Source: Chitinophagaceae bacterium (GTDB lineage Bacteria > Bacteroidota > Bacteroidia > Chitinophagales > Chitinophagaceae). Taken from it: a stretch of DNA of 64,000 nt. Position 1 is the stretch's first letter. Every line of letters starts with the position of its first letter. Shown here piece by piece: positions 45,270 through 56,213 of this stretch. The notes below the pieces were generated by a model, which was given only the letters and a program-made list of their open reading frames with translations, was not told the origin of the DNA and did no database searches. Made by a program: the position numbers and the translations under genes. Location of the stretch: positions 424,430-488,429 of the forward strand of contig SAIW01000007.1 of NCBI GenBank assembly GCA_004028795.1, read 5' to 3'.

Positions 45270-47615
45270 ATGAAATATCTGATATGCTTTTTAACTTACA
45301 TTTTTTTACAAGAGCAATATGGATATTGTCAAGAGAGTAAGTTTTTTTTACAAAATCTTTCTGATTCATTAAATAACTCTCTAAAGCAGGTTGATATAGT
45401 AAAAAAAGCAGAAAAAGGGCTCTTGAAAACAGAAAGTATTTTTAAAAAAGAGTTTACTAATAGAAAAGATGATTTTAATAAATTTTACAATAATATCTTT
45501 TCTAATAAAAACACCTTATCAGCAAAAATCGGAAGCTCACAAATTGTCTATGCATCACCTTATAATTTTATACAAGATTCTGGTTTAAATCATTCTAAAC
45601 AACTTCTTACCTCATTTGAAATAAAAATTGCAGGTAAAATTAATTTTCTTGGCATGCCATTCTCTTTTTCAGAGAGTAAGCCATTTTACAATGCATTTGA
45701 GTCAGGGGTAAATGATTTTTGGGCAATGAATCAAATGAAATTTGATCAAAATGCATATTTGGATAAAATTAAAGATGCGTTATCTGATAAAATAAATATC
45801 GAGTCTTTAAATGATATAACAAATAAAAAAATATTAGAAATTGAAAAAAAATTAGAAGCCAGGTTACAAAAAGAAATTAGTAGTATTAGTGAAGAATATT
45901 GCAATTCTAATAAAATAAAAATAGGACCTCTGGATAGTATTATTAAACTAAATCTTAATGATCAGAATTTTTTACGTAGAAAGTTATCTGAAGAACTAAA
46001 ACTAGATAGGTACAATGATTCGACCCAATTTTTAGCTACTAAAATGTTAGGTCTAAAAGATTCTTTTAATCGTTCAGATGAATATTCGAATAGAGTAGAA
46101 TTGTTTAATAAAATTTATGATAAAATTTTGGCTTATAAAGCTACTTATTCAAACTCACCGGTAATTAATGATTTGAAGAAGGACTTACAAATTAAATCCT
46201 ACTCTATCAATGAAATATTAAATCAAAAAAACAAGCTTGTCAATTTGGCAACTGATAAACTTCACTTATCTTCTTTGCAGAAACTATTTTTAAGAGTGAA
46301 TAAGTTAAATATTGGCTTTTCTGGGGTTGACCAAAAATCTTTATTGTCTTCGAGTCAATATTTAATGAATGGTGCAGGTTTAGATATTAGTAACAAATTG
46401 GGCGGTTTTGGTGTGTCGATTGGTTCATTAAATTTTTTGAATGACTGGATGCAAGCGGGTGGTTTAAATTCTATATTACCTAATAGTTCGAACATGGTAG
46501 CAGTGAAATATGTGTCGGAAAATAAGAGTTTAAGCTCTTCGGGTATGAGTTTTGGTGTAAACTATTTTACAGGGAATAATTCTACAGCTCATTTAGGTCA
46601 AACTTTTTTAAAGCATTCTGATATTATAATCAATCTAAACAAAGATTTTGATTTAGCTAAAGGGGGCAAACTGCATATTGAGCTAGCAAAATCTTCTGGG
46701 TCATTTAAAAATGAGGGTAACTTAAAAAGCCAGCCTAATTTAAATTCGCTCTTTGATTTCTCGAATTTTCTTAGCTCAGCATTAGCTTTTGATTATAAAG
46801 TTAATGTTACTGAAAAATTTCAGTTAGGGGTATATGCTAATACTTCTGGTATTGGATTCTCACGGCCTACAGATTTTTCTTCTCCCAAGGGACAGCATGC
46901 ATTGGGTATTGCAACCTCAAATAAAATATTAAAAAACAAATTAACGGTTGCATATACCGGAGAGTTCAAAGACCAATTTTTTGATTTATCTAAAGAGCAT
47001 GTACTTCAAACCTATAAAAATAAATTAAGGGTATCTTATAAACTTAACAAACAAGATAAAATTTCTATCAATTACAATCAATTTAATTATAAATATACTT
47101 ACAATTCTCTCAGTTCATTTTCCGTAAATAAGTTACTACAGTTTGAGGGTACATATCGTACAACTTTTAAAAAAATAAAAATGTACAACACTTCAGTGAT
47201 TGGATGGAATTATTTTAAGTCACCTCAGATTTTGCAGCAGGAAACTTTTTCAAATTCCCTTTTGATATCTCACAATACTTCTTTTTCTATTAAAACAAAT
47301 GTTATTTCATTGGGTATTGTTAGGAATATTTCAACAACTAGTTCAAGTTTTTATTCTTCTTCTTTTTCATCTTATGATATTGGTTACAGTTACGTTCTTT
47401 TTAAAAATCAAATACAACTTAATTCAGGGGTTGGTTACTATTTATATGACGGCTTGAATAAACAAGTTGGGTTTAATCAACAAATTAATTTATTGGGTAA
47501 TAAATACTTTAGTTTAAGTATGAATATGCTTTTAAGAATTAAAGTTCAGGAAATTGTTAATAATATACCAAATCAAACCTATTTCGGATCATCATTTAAA
47601 TATAATTTTAAATGA
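45270..47615 (+). CDS. Coiled-coil/outer-membrane-barrel protein of the RHS block
   Basis: 781 aa from the ATG at 45270 (signal peptide MKYLICFLTYIFLQEQYGYCQ; a frame 10 codons longer exists). Residues about 130-350 are Lys/Glu/Asn-rich helices. Residues about 370 to the end alternate in the manner of a beta-barrel (LGIATSNKILKNKLTVAYTG, ending YFGSSFKYNFK). It has the same plan as the frameshifted gene at 40496, which suggests two versions of one component. It may form the surface platform for the fibre and RHS proteins (inference). Confidence 0.65.
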   Translation: MKYLICFLTYIFLQEQYGYCQESKFFLQNLSDSLNNSLKQVDIVKKAEKGLLKTESIFKKEFTNRKDDFNKFYNNIFSNKNTLSAKIGSSQIVYASPYNFIQDSGLNHSKQLLTSFEIKIAGKINFLGMPFSFSESKPFYNAFESGVNDFWAMNQMKFDQNAYLDKIKDALSDKINIESLNDITNKKILEIEKKLEARLQKEISSISEEYCNSNKIKIGPLDSIIKLNLNDQNFLRRKLSEELKLDRYNDSTQFLATKMLGLKDSFNRSDEYSNRVELFNKIYDKILAYKATYSNSPVINDLKKDLQIKSYSINEILNQKNKLVNLATDKLHLSSLQKLFLRVNKLNIGFSGVDQKSLLSSSQYLMNGAGLDISNKLGGFGVSIGSLNFLNDWMQAGGLNSILPNSSNMVAVKYVSENKSLSSSGMSFGVNYFTGNNSTAHLGQTFLKHSDIIINLNKDFDLAKGGKLHIELAKSSGSFKNEGNLKSQPNLNSLFDFSNFLSSALAFDYKVNVTEKFQLGVYANTSGIGFSRPTDFSSPKGQHALGIATSNKILKNKLTVAYTGEFKDQFFDLSKEHVLQTYKNKLRVSYKLNKQDKISINYNQFNYKYTYNSLSSFSVNKLLQFEGTYRTTFKKIKMYNTSVIGWNYFKSPQILQQETFSNSLLISHNTSFSIKTNVISLGIVRNISTTSSSFYSSSFSSYDIGYSYVLFKNQIQLNSGVGYYLYDGLNKQVGFNQQINLLGNKYFSLSMNMLLRIKVQEIVNNIPNQTYFGSSFKYNFK

Positions 47616-48682
47616 AAAAATTATTGTTTACTATTTTAATTATTTGTTTTAGCAGAGCTTTTGGGCAAATGAATTTCATATTTACATCTTCAACTCTTAC
47701 AAGAACAGTAGATGGTGTTTTGAATTTTCAAATCCAGAATCTTACTGGAAAAAATTTATTGGGTAATCTTATTATATCAGCTAAAAACAGTCAATCAAAC
47801 CAGCCGTTATTCATAATTTATTCTCAAGAGGTCAAGGTTCCTAATGGCGTAAGTTCTTCGCTACAATATAATTTGTTATCTGCAAAAATATCTTTTAGTC
47901 AGAATCAAGAAGCAAAACTAATAAGTCAAACGAGAAAATTTCTTTCAGGAACATATACTATATGTTTTAAATTCATGCCTACAGATAAACTTCAGGATGA
48001 ATATGAAAACTGCGTTGACATTGAAATAGCTCCTTTAACACCAGTTTCATTAATTAGCCCTGACGATATGGATACGATTTGCTCTAAAAGGCCTTATTTA
48101 AGTTGGCAACCACCTATGCCTTTAAGCCAGGCAGTAAAATATAAAATGTTTTTAACAGAAAAAAAAGATAATCAAACCATAGAGAGTTTATTCTTGAATG
48201 TTCCGATAATTAATATTGATGGTATAACTTCTTCCGGAGTTGTTTACCCTTCTTCTGCCCCTGATTTACAAGAAGGTAAAACTTATGTTTGGCAAGTAGT
48301 TGCCTATGAATCAAGCCAGGTTATTTCTCAATCCGAAATATGGACATTTACTGTACAATGTAAGGATAAAATAAACGATTTTAATGATAATTACAGGGAG
48401 TTGAAAACTATAATTAATGGTAATTTTTACCTCAGTACAGATATTTTAAAATTTGCTTTTGTAAATAATTATAACGTCAAAAAATTAGACTACTCCATTT
48501 TGGATATTCAAAATGACATGAAGCCAATCGAAAGGGTGCCTGAAGTGAAATTGATAAATGGGTATAATAAAATTAATATTAACCTAAATCAAATAGAGTT
48601 AACTGAAAATAAAGACTATTTAATAGTAGTTCGTCCTTTTAATCAAAATGAAATAAAAGTAAGATTTAGATATGTTAAATAA
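47612..48682 (+). CDS. Secreted FN3-like protein
   Basis: 356 aa with a signal peptide (MKKLLFTILIICFSRAFGQ). The N-terminal 120 residues are a beta domain. Residues about 145-250 resemble a fibronectin-III module (PVSLISPDDMDTICSKRPYL, WQPPMPLSQAVKYKMFL, EGKTYVWQVVAYESSQVISQ). The rest is a third beta domain. It overlaps the barrel gene by four bases (ATGA), so the two are translationally coupled. Confidence 0.65.
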   Translation: MKKLLFTILIICFSRAFGQMNFIFTSSTLTRTVDGVLNFQIQNLTGKNLLGNLIISAKNSQSNQPLFIIYSQEVKVPNGVSSSLQYNLLSAKISFSQNQEAKLISQTRKFLSGTYTICFKFMPTDKLQDEYENCVDIEIAPLTPVSLISPDDMDTICSKRPYLSWQPPMPLSQAVKYKMFLTEKKDNQTIESLFLNVPIINIDGITSSGVVYPSSAPDLQEGKTYVWQVVAYESSQVISQSEIWTFTVQCKDKINDFNDNYRELKTIINGNFYLSTDILKFAFVNNYNVKKLDYSILDIQNDMKPIERVPEVKLINGYNKININLNQIELTENKDYLIVVRPFNQNEIKVRFRYVK

Positions 48683-49145
48683 GTGGGTGTATTTTTTTGC
48701 TCTTATAGTTCTATTTTGTAGTTGTACAGATAAACGCAGAGAAGGTGATTTGCAAAAGCATCTTTGGAGTATAAAAAAAGTAGATGGAAAGAGTATTTAT
48801 ATTGATACGGTAGTATCTTCTAATTTTCTTAAAGGGGACAGTTTAAATAGCCAATTCAATTTTATTTGTTTTAAGATAGAATTTGAAGACTCCTTGATAA
48901 GTGATAAATCAAAACAACTGCAAAAAAATAAATACTACGAATATGATGCACAAAATAATCTAAAGCTTATTGTAAATAATAAGGATAGTCTTAGTGTAAT
49001 ATTCGCACAACCCTTGATTAAAACCAAAATAAATTATGAATCAATCTTTGTATTTAACAGGCCTCAAAAATTTGAAAGGTTAGAATTAAAGTATGATGAT
49101 AAAGTTGAGATAATCAGTCGTAGTTATTTAGTAAAAATAAATTAA
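48672..49145 (+). CDS. Lipoprotein of the RHS block
   Basis: 157 aa. MLNKWVYFFALIVLFCSC is a lipoprotein signal with a lipobox ending at Cys 16 or 18. The mature part is small, beta-rich and charged, with no family I recognise. It overlaps the upstream gene by 11 bases and lies five bases before the shell protein, so it is part of one operon. Confidence 0.65.
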   Translation: MLNKWVYFFALIVLFCSCTDKRREGDLQKHLWSIKKVDGKSIYIDTVVSSNFLKGDSLNSQFNFICFKIEFEDSLISDKSKQLQKNKYYEYDAQNNLKLIVNNKDSLSVIFAQPLIKTKINYESIFVFNRPQKFERLELKYDDKVEIISRSYLVKIN

Positions 49146-49150
49146 TTAAA

Positions 49151-52100
49151 ATGGTTAGCCCCAATAAGAAATTAATAGCCCTTTTTTTATTAATGATACA
49201 ATCATTTAATATTTTTAACCCCGTTACTGTTTATGCTTTAACGTCAGGGCCTAGTCAACCCGAAATGCAAAAATTCCAACCTGCAGGAGTTAATGATATG
49301 GTTGACTTGTTCACCGGTGATTTTAAGAATAATATTCCATTGTTAGATGTAGGCGGTTATCCCTTAAATCTTACCTATCAATCAGGGTCAAATTTTGAGG
49401 AAGAAGCTGGATGGGTGGGTATTGGATGGTCTCTATCTCCCGGGGCTGTAAATAGAAATTTAAAAGGAATACCTGATGATTTTAACGGGGATAAAACGAC
49501 CAAGATTTATGATAGAAAGGAATACAAAAAAGTTGGAGGTTCTTTAGTACTTAAATCAACTTTATTTGGTTGGGAATTAGGTCATGCTAGTTTAAAATTA
49601 AATGTCTATAAAGATAATCGATATGGTATCGGAGCTAGTGTTTCTGCAAGTGTTTCTGCAGCACTTTCACAATCAAACCAATCAAATTTAACAGCAGGTT
49701 TAAATTTAAATTCAGATGTTAGAGGTGGAGTTAGTTTAACACCATCACTTTCTTTAGATATTCCAAATGAAACAAGTGTAGATAGAAATAAAGGTTCTTT
49801 GTCTGGAAGTCTTATGATGAATACCAGACAAGGGCTAAAAGAATTATCTCTTTCAGCATCGTTTAATTGTATTAATAATGACAGTTATTTGCCATTAAAT
49901 TTAGAATCTTCAACCTCATACGGGTTTAATCACACATATTATCCTTCGTCAGACCCTAATAAAAAAACATATGCGTATAATTTCAATTTTGATATTGGTC
50001 CTAAAGTTTGGCCGACTGTTCCCATTGGTTTGGGTGTTGAAGGCTATTGGGAATATGAAACAATTGATAATGCATCAAAAAACAGGCAATCCCCCTCATA
50101 TGGATTTATTAATTATTTAAATGGTAAAGCTAATTCCGATGCACTAATTGATTTTAATAGGGAAAAGGATAATGTGTTTTTAATGAATACACCTGCATTA
50201 GCAACACCAGTGCTAACGCAAGATATTTTTACTGCCAGTTCACAATATGGTAGTTATCAATTTAAACCTACTTATGGAAGTGTATATGTAGGATATGATA
50301 GAGATAGTTATTCTAAAAATGATAATAAGTCTTTGGGTATAAGTGTAGGAGTTGCTGCAACAAGTACTCAATGGGGAGGTAGATATAATCAAACAGATGC
50401 GAACAGTTCTAACGGAGCTTGGAGGAAAAACAATCAATTTACTGATAACAAAGCAAATCTACTCTTTAACGATTACCCTTCGGAGAAATATTTTAGTGAG
50501 CCTGTCTACTTCAAAATGATTGGTGAAAAGGGGGTTACTGATTATGATTTTAATAATCAAATAGGAAATGAGCAAGTAAAAAAAATCGGTATAGCAAACG
50601 GTACTTTTTTAACAGGTACTTATGCTACAGAAAAACTATTACCTAATGATCCGAACACAGGCAAACCGATTAAAAGGCAAACTAGAGGAGATATTAGAAA
50701 TACCAACTTTTCTTACTTGAATGCTTTGGATGCATCTGGGGTAGGTTTAGATAAGTTTATTAAAAATAAAGTGTTTGACACTAATACAAACGATTATACT
50801 ATTGAAATTAATACTCCTCGACTTAGTTCGCAAAAAAAAGGGCATCATATTTCGGAGGTTACTGTTACAGACAATGAAGGCAAAAGACTTGTATATGGAT
50901 TACCTGTTTATAACATTACTCAAGAAGAAGCAACTTTTTCTATAGCTACACCTAACAATATTCAGCTAGCAAGAAAAACTGGTATTGTAAATTATACTAT
51001 TAATTCAGAACATAATTATACTCCAGATCTGAGTGGCGATAAAAATACAGCCTATCATAAATTTGGCAGAGACGAATTATATTCTAAAGAAATAACACCG
51101 CCTTATGCAACTTCTTTTCTAATAACTGGAATTTTATCACCGGATTATGTTGACCTTACAGATAATGGTATTACAGATGATGATTTAGGTACGGCTATTA
51201 AATTTTCTTATAAAAATATTACAACTTCTAAAACATATAAATGGCGTAGCCCTTATTTGTATGAACAGGCCAACTACAATGAAGGATATATCAGTGATAA
51301 AAAAGATGATAAAGCAAGTTATGTATATGGGGAAAAAGAAGTATGGTATCCAGCAGTAATTCAAAGCAAAACGCAAATAGCCATTTTTTACACAAGTAAT
51401 AGGGAAGATGCTTTAGGTGTAATAGACAATCGCGGAGGACAAGACGCAAGTCTAAGGCTTCAAAAACTTGATAGTATCAGATTATTTTCAAAGGCTGACT
51501 ATTATAAGAACGGAGCGAATAATGCAATACCAATTAAAGTTGTTCATTTTGAATATGATTATTCGACATATCCAAATCTCCCCAATAACTCAGGTGCCAC
51601 AATTAGTGCGTATGGTATCTCAAATATTAATGTCAATAAGGGTAAATTAACGCTTAAGAAACTTTATTTCACTTTTGGTACAAATACAAGAGGTACAACA
51701 AACCCTTACAAATTCGAATATGATAATAGGTTGGTATCGTCGATACAAAATTCTCCGGCTAACAACCCCAGTACAGAAGAAAGTAATGATTATTATACAA
51801 CAAGGCAAACTGACAGATGGGGTAACTATAAGCAAAGTTTTTACAATACGGGTTTTAGTAACACACAAGTTTTTAATAATTCAGAATTTCCTTATACTCT
51901 GCAGGAGAACCAAGGAACAGCTTTTAGTGAACGTGAGCTTAACAACATATTAGTATCTAAATGGCAACTAAATAAAATAACTACGCCTACGGGAAGTATA
52001 ATAAATATTGAATATGAAAGTGATGACTATGCTTATGTGCAAAATAAAAGAGCTATGCAGATGTGTTTTGTTACGGGCATAGGTTCAAATAACAATAATG

Positions 52101-55100
52101 TTGGGCTCATTGATGCTACTGATTTAATTGTTCAACTACCCTTATCAGTAAGCTCAGATGACGAATTTAAAAGAAGATACTTAGAAGGAGTATCGAACAT
52201 ATTTTACAAATTCTATGCTGATGTTGATAATAAGGGCCATTATGAGTTTATAAATGGTTATGCCGAAATAGATGCAGTGAATTCCGGTTTAGTTTCAGGC
52301 AGTAATAATAGAGCTATTATTAAAGTGAAACCCATTAGCGGTAACAATCCAATTGCCTTACAAGGCTGGCAAATGTTAAAAGAAGGGTTACCTCAATATG
52401 CTTATGATAATTATGACAATACTGATGTTGGTAACGATGCTCAAGCTGCTATAGTATCTGTAATACAATCAATAGCAAATTTAAAAGAACTAGTTGAACC
52501 TTATACGAGTAGATCTCGCAGAAAGCAATTCTCTGATAAAGTACAATTAAACAAATGTTTGATTAGATTAAATAATCCGGATTACAAAAAAATGGGAGGT
52601 GGTAGCCGTGTTCATAAAATTACTATTTCGGATCAATGGCAGGCAACCGGAACAAATTTAGGAGTAAGTTTTAAAAATGGTGATTATGGCTTATTGTATG
52701 ATTACACAACTACTGACAATAATATTCTTGATAATTCAGGTAACCCTATAAAAATTTCTTCCGGTGTTGCATCTTATGAACCACAAATTGGCAATGAAGA
52801 AAACCCTTTCCATCAGCCTGTTACTTATACAGAGAAAATAATGTGGGGTAATGATAAAAATCATATAATTGAGAAACCATATTGTGAAAGTTATTTTCCT
52901 TCACCACAGGTGGGATATACTAAAGTAACAGTCATTAATATAGGTGTAAATAATGCTCAGGAAACAGGCTTTGTAGAAAATGAGTTTTATTCAACAAAAG
53001 AATTTCCAATACTAGTCGATAATACAACAATTGAAACAAACTCTTATGATAACGATTTAATACTTCGATTATTTTCTTCCACTTCAATTCATAGAGTTGG
53101 GGCAACGCAAGGCTTTAAAGTGGAGCTTAATGATATGAATGGTAAGCAAAAGTCCGTTAAAACATTTGATAAAAATCATAATCTAATATCTTCAACTGAA
53201 AACTTTTATAGTCTAGTTGACGCAGATGCTGAATTAAAGCAACTTAATAATGAATTACCAGTTTTAAATAAAGACGGTTCAATTGAAAATAGGGTTATTG
53301 CTACTGATATGGAATTTGTTGTGGATTCCCGAGAAAACAGAAATGATCAGTTAGGCATATCTGTTGGAGGATATTTTGGTTTTTTTTGGATAAGTATATT
53401 TGGTTTGCCTATACCAATTCCTTATGGTGCAACAAGTAATGGACCGAGTTATAGTATTGATGTTTTTAATTCCATGAGTGCTGTAAAATTAATACACAAA
53501 TATGGGGTTTTAAAGAAAGTAAAAACAATACAAAATGGCTCTTCAATAGAGGTGGAAAATTTATTATGGGATAAACAAACTGGAGAGGTACTATTAACTA
53601 AAACTCAAAACGAATTCGATAATTACACTTATTCTTTTCATTATCCAGCATACATGGTTACTAATTACGAAGGAATGGCAGCTGCTTTTCATAATATTGG
53701 AGCTTTGGTAGCAGATATTACAACCGATAATAACGGTATTATTACTTCAACAGGTTGGCAATCTTTGTTCCCGGGGGATGAATTGGCTAATTATTCTTAT
53801 CCACAACAAAGAGCATGGGTAATAAAGTCATATGATGGAACATTAAGATTAATTGATAAAACGGGTGCTTTTGTTTCGAATGTTCAAGGTGTAGGTTCAC
53901 TGTTTAAAATATTGAGATCAGGCAGAAGAAATATGTTATCTGCCAGTGCAGGTACAATTGTTACAATGGTTAACCCAATAGTTAATAATAACCATCTTGA
54001 TTTTAGTGCTGATAAAAAAATTCTTGATGCTAAAGCAATCTTATATAATGAAAAATGGGGTATACCATCTTATTGCTTGGGTTATGATTATTATGAGTGT
54101 CAAATAGTGAACGGAGGTCAAAATTCAGGTGGTAGTGGTGGGGTCAACTATTTTGATATAAACGAATATTTTGCACACGGCCCTTCGATAGCTTTTAATA
54201 ATCAATTTAACAAAGCCGACACAGCACCATTGCAAACTTTTAGCTCAATCAATAATCCTCCTACAATAAGTACTTGTACTTCTTACCCTGTAATTAATCC
54301 TTATATAAGAAATATTTTAGGTAATTGGAAACCTCAGGCGTCATATGTATATACAACTAATCGTACGCAGTTAAAAGGTATTTTATCTCAAAATGGAGGA
54401 ACAGATATAATAAATTCAGGTTATTACACATCTTTTAACCCTTTTTGGACATTTACATCATCTGGCTTACGTACAGACAATAATTCTTATGATTTTACGC
54501 AAACTTTTCCAAGTAACGATAATAGATGGGTATGGAATTCACGTTCTGTTCACTTTGATCAAAATGGAAATGAGGTTGAAAGTGTTGATGCATTAAATAG
54601 ATTTAGTAGTGCATTATATGGGTACAAACAAACTTTAAGTACTGCTGTAGCTGCAAATGCAAGAAGAAATGAAATAGCATTTGACGGATTTGAGGATTAT
54701 AATTTTAATATGAGTGGCTCTACCTGCGAACTGCCAAGGCATATAAATTGGGATATTAATGCTAATCACCTAATTTCTAACGAAAAAGCACACTCTGGTA
54801 AGTATAGCCTTAAATTAATAAACAATAATGAGTTGGTCCTTTCTCGAAACTTTGGCAGTTCAAGTCCAGAGTCCCCATCTTTTTTAAACTATGGAACAAC
54901 TGGTAAATATATACTAACATCAAACGAACAGATTAATGGCTTTGCTCCAATTCCAGGAAAAAAATATATCCTTAGTTTTTGGGTAAATGATGGACAATCT
55001 TCAAATAACAAAATTCAAAACCTTCAGTTGAAGATTAATAATAATGATTTATCAATACAAAATACAATCGTCAAAGTAGTTGAAGGCTGGAAAAAAATTG

Positions 55101-55384
55101 ATGTTGAATTTACTGCACAAAATATCAATCCGTCTGTAACTATAAGTTTAAAACCTACTGGGGGCAATATTTATATTGATGATATTAGAATATATCCAAA
55201 AGATGGTCAAATGAAATCATTTGTATATAATGACCAAAATCTGAGGTTAGTTTCTCAACTAGATGAAAACAATTTTGCTACTTTCTACGAATATGATGAA
55301 GAAGGAACACCAATAAGGGTGAAGAAAGAAACAGAAAGAGGTATTATGACAATAAAGGAAAGTAGAAAATATTTTAAACAATAA
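49151..55384 (+). CDS. Giant RHS-associated shell protein (SpvB/TcdB-N-like)
   Basis: 2077 aa with a signal peptide (KKLIALFLLMIQSFNIFNP). The N-terminus has the Bacteroidota RHS-associated signature NDMVDLFTGDFKNNIPLLDV, GGYPLNLTYQSG, EEEAGWVGIGWSLSPGAVNR. The middle is a very long beta-rich region. Residues about 1840-2015 resemble a carbohydrate-binding or jelly-roll module (DGFEDYNF, HSGKYSLKLI, SFWVNDGQ, IYIDDIRIYP). The end has YD-repeat-like phrases (FVYNDQNLRLVSQLDENNFA, TFYEYDEEGTPIRVKKET). It probably forms part of the RHS cage or its scaffold. No toxin domain is visible. Confidence 0.8.
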   Translation: MVSPNKKLIALFLLMIQSFNIFNPVTVYALTSGPSQPEMQKFQPAGVNDMVDLFTGDFKNNIPLLDVGGYPLNLTYQSGSNFEEEAGWVGIGWSLSPGAVNRNLKGIPDDFNGDKTTKIYDRKEYKKVGGSLVLKSTLFGWELGHASLKLNVYKDNRYGIGASVSASVSAALSQSNQSNLTAGLNLNSDVRGGVSLTPSLSLDIPNETSVDRNKGSLSGSLMMNTRQGLKELSLSASFNCINNDSYLPLNLESSTSYGFNHTYYPSSDPNKKTYAYNFNFDIGPKVWPTVPIGLGVEGYWEYETIDNASKNRQSPSYGFINYLNGKANSDALIDFNREKDNVFLMNTPALATPVLTQDIFTASSQYGSYQFKPTYGSVYVGYDRDSYSKNDNKSLGISVGVAATSTQWGGRYNQTDANSSNGAWRKNNQFTDNKANLLFNDYPSEKYFSEPVYFKMIGEKGVTDYDFNNQIGNEQVKKIGIANGTFLTGTYATEKLLPNDPNTGKPIKRQTRGDIRNTNFSYLNALDASGVGLDKFIKNKVFDTNTNDYTIEINTPRLSSQKKGHHISEVTVTDNEGKRLVYGLPVYNITQEEATFSIATPNNIQLARKTGIVNYTINSEHNYTPDLSGDKNTAYHKFGRDELYSKEITPPYATSFLITGILSPDYVDLTDNGITDDDLGTAIKFSYKNITTSKTYKWRSPYLYEQANYNEGYISDKKDDKASYVYGEKEVWYPAVIQSKTQIAIFYTSNREDALGVIDNRGGQDASLRLQKLDSIRLFSKADYYKNGANNAIPIKVVHFEYDYSTYPNLPNNSGATISAYGISNINVNKGKLTLKKLYFTFGTNTRGTTNPYKFEYDNRLVSSIQNSPANNPSTEESNDYYTTRQTDRWGNYKQSFYNTGFSNTQVFNNSEFPYTLQENQGTAFSERELNNILVSKWQLNKITTPTGSIINIEYESDDYAYVQNKRAMQMCFVTGIGSNNNNVGLIDATDLIVQLPLSVSSDDEFKRRYLEGVSNIFYKFYADVDNKGHYEFINGYAEIDAVNSGLVSGSNNRAIIKVKPISGNNPIALQGWQMLKEGLPQYAYDNYDNTDVGNDAQAAIVSVIQSIANLKELVEPYTSRSRRKQFSDKVQLNKCLIRLNNPDYKKMGGGSRVHKITISDQWQATGTNLGVSFKNGDYGLLYDYTTTDNNILDNSGNPIKISSGVASYEPQIGNEENPFHQPVTYTEKIMWGNDKNHIIEKPYCESYFPSPQVGYTKVTVINIGVNNAQETGFVENEFYSTKEFPILVDNTTIETNSYDNDLILRLFSSTSIHRVGATQGFKVELNDMNGKQKSVKTFDKNHNLISSTENFYSLVDADAELKQLNNELPVLNKDGSIENRVIATDMEFVVDSRENRNDQLGISVGGYFGFFWISIFGLPIPIPYGATSNGPSYSIDVFNSMSAVKLIHKYGVLKKVKTIQNGSSIEVENLLWDKQTGEVLLTKTQNEFDNYTYSFHYPAYMVTNYEGMAAAFHNIGALVADITTDNNGIITSTGWQSLFPGDELANYSYPQQRAWVIKSYDGTLRLIDKTGAFVSNVQGVGSLFKILRSGRRNMLSASAGTIVTMVNPIVNNNHLDFSADKKILDAKAILYNEKWGIPSYCLGYDYYECQIVNGGQNSGGSGGVNYFDINEYFAHGPSIAFNNQFNKADTAPLQTFSSINNPPTISTCTSYPVINPYIRNILGNWKPQASYVYTTNRTQLKGILSQNGGTDIINSGYYTSFNPFWTFTSSGLRTDNNSYDFTQTFPSNDNRWVWNSRSVHFDQNGNEVESVDALNRFSSALYGYKQTLSTAVAANARRNEIAFDGFEDYNFNMSGSTCELPRHINWDINANHLISNEKAHSGKYSLKLINNNELVLSRNFGSSSPESPSFLNYGTTGKYILTSNEQINGFAPIPGKKYILSFWVNDGQSSNNKIQNLQLKINNNDLSIQNTIVKVVEGWKKIDVEFTAQNINPSVTISLKPTGGNIYIDDIRIYPKDGQMKSFVYNDQNLRLVSQLDENNFATFYEYDEEGTPIRVKKETERGIMTIKESRKYFKQ

Positions 55385-55402
55385 GAGACCTAAATAAATA
55401 GC

Positions 55403-56203
55403 ATGAAATCTAAGAAAATTATTCTTATTACTTCTATAGCAGCCTGCTTATTTAGTGTAATGGCATATGCTATAATTAATAGTAATAAAAGTAAAGTCAA
55501 AAAAACAGAAAAACCTTATTATAAAGAACTGGATTTTCAAAAAGAATATGCGGCTGTTTTCCAACAACTATTAAGCTCAAAGGAGCAAAAGCTTCAAGCT
55601 AAAATTAATTTATATGAGTCTAAAAATACAGAACACCCCAAAGAAGTTGCTGACTTATTAATTATCCGGAATGAAAAAAAATTCTATGGGCAAATCAGCC
55701 ATCAAGTTATTATCTCTAATGGTAAAATAATTGTTTTAATTGATACACTAACAAAGTTATTAGTAGTTGAAAAATATAATAATCAAAATGAAAAATTAAT
55801 TAATAGCACAATTAAGTTATTGCCTGAAGTTAGAAATGCAGAAACTGATACAACCGCAGATTTAGGAATTAAAGGGAAAGCTTGGGAGACCGGCTCATTT
55901 AATATGATGACTATCAATAATGAATTAAAGCCGGAAATTAAATCATTTGAACTGAAGTATAATAAGCAATATCACTCAATCATTTCCATTACAACTGAAT
56001 GGTGGAAGAATAACGATTTAAATAATCACAATAATATGAATAGTGATTATTGGATTACTAAAACAAATTTTATTCCTTTTGATAAAGCAGATATTGATTT
56101 TGATAAAGAGATTGAAAAAATTTTAAAAATAAAAGGGAAGAATAATATAGAGCTGTCTCAGGCATTTGCTCAATATAAGTTGCATAATTTGTTAAAGGGC
56201 TAA
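55403..56203 (+). CDS. Membrane-anchored protein of the RHS block, unknown function
   Basis: 266 aa. One N-terminal membrane helix (KIILITSIAACLFSVMAYAII) without a clear cleavage site is followed by a periplasmic or extracellular alpha/beta domain rich in Lys, Asn and Glu. It lies between the two giant proteins with short gaps. Immunity protein or assembly factor are both possible, but nothing in the sequence decides. Confidence 0.6.
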   Translation: MKSKKIILITSIAACLFSVMAYAIINSNKSKVKKTEKPYYKELDFQKEYAAVFQQLLSSKEQKLQAKINLYESKNTEHPKEVADLLIIRNEKKFYGQISHQVIISNGKIIVLIDTLTKLLVVEKYNNQNEKLINSTIKLLPEVRNAETDTTADLGIKGKAWETGSFNMMTINNELKPEIKSFELKYNKQYHSIISITTEWWKNNDLNNHNNMNSDYWITKTNFIPFDKADIDFDKEIEKILKIKGKNNIELSQAFAQYKLHNLLKG

Positions 56204-56213
56204 AACAAAAAAT

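Noticed and set aside
49151..56203. Toxin or immunity domain in the shell protein or the 266-aa protein
   Set aside because: No nuclease, deaminase, ADP-ribosyltransferase or known immunity motif could be read. The call would be a guess.
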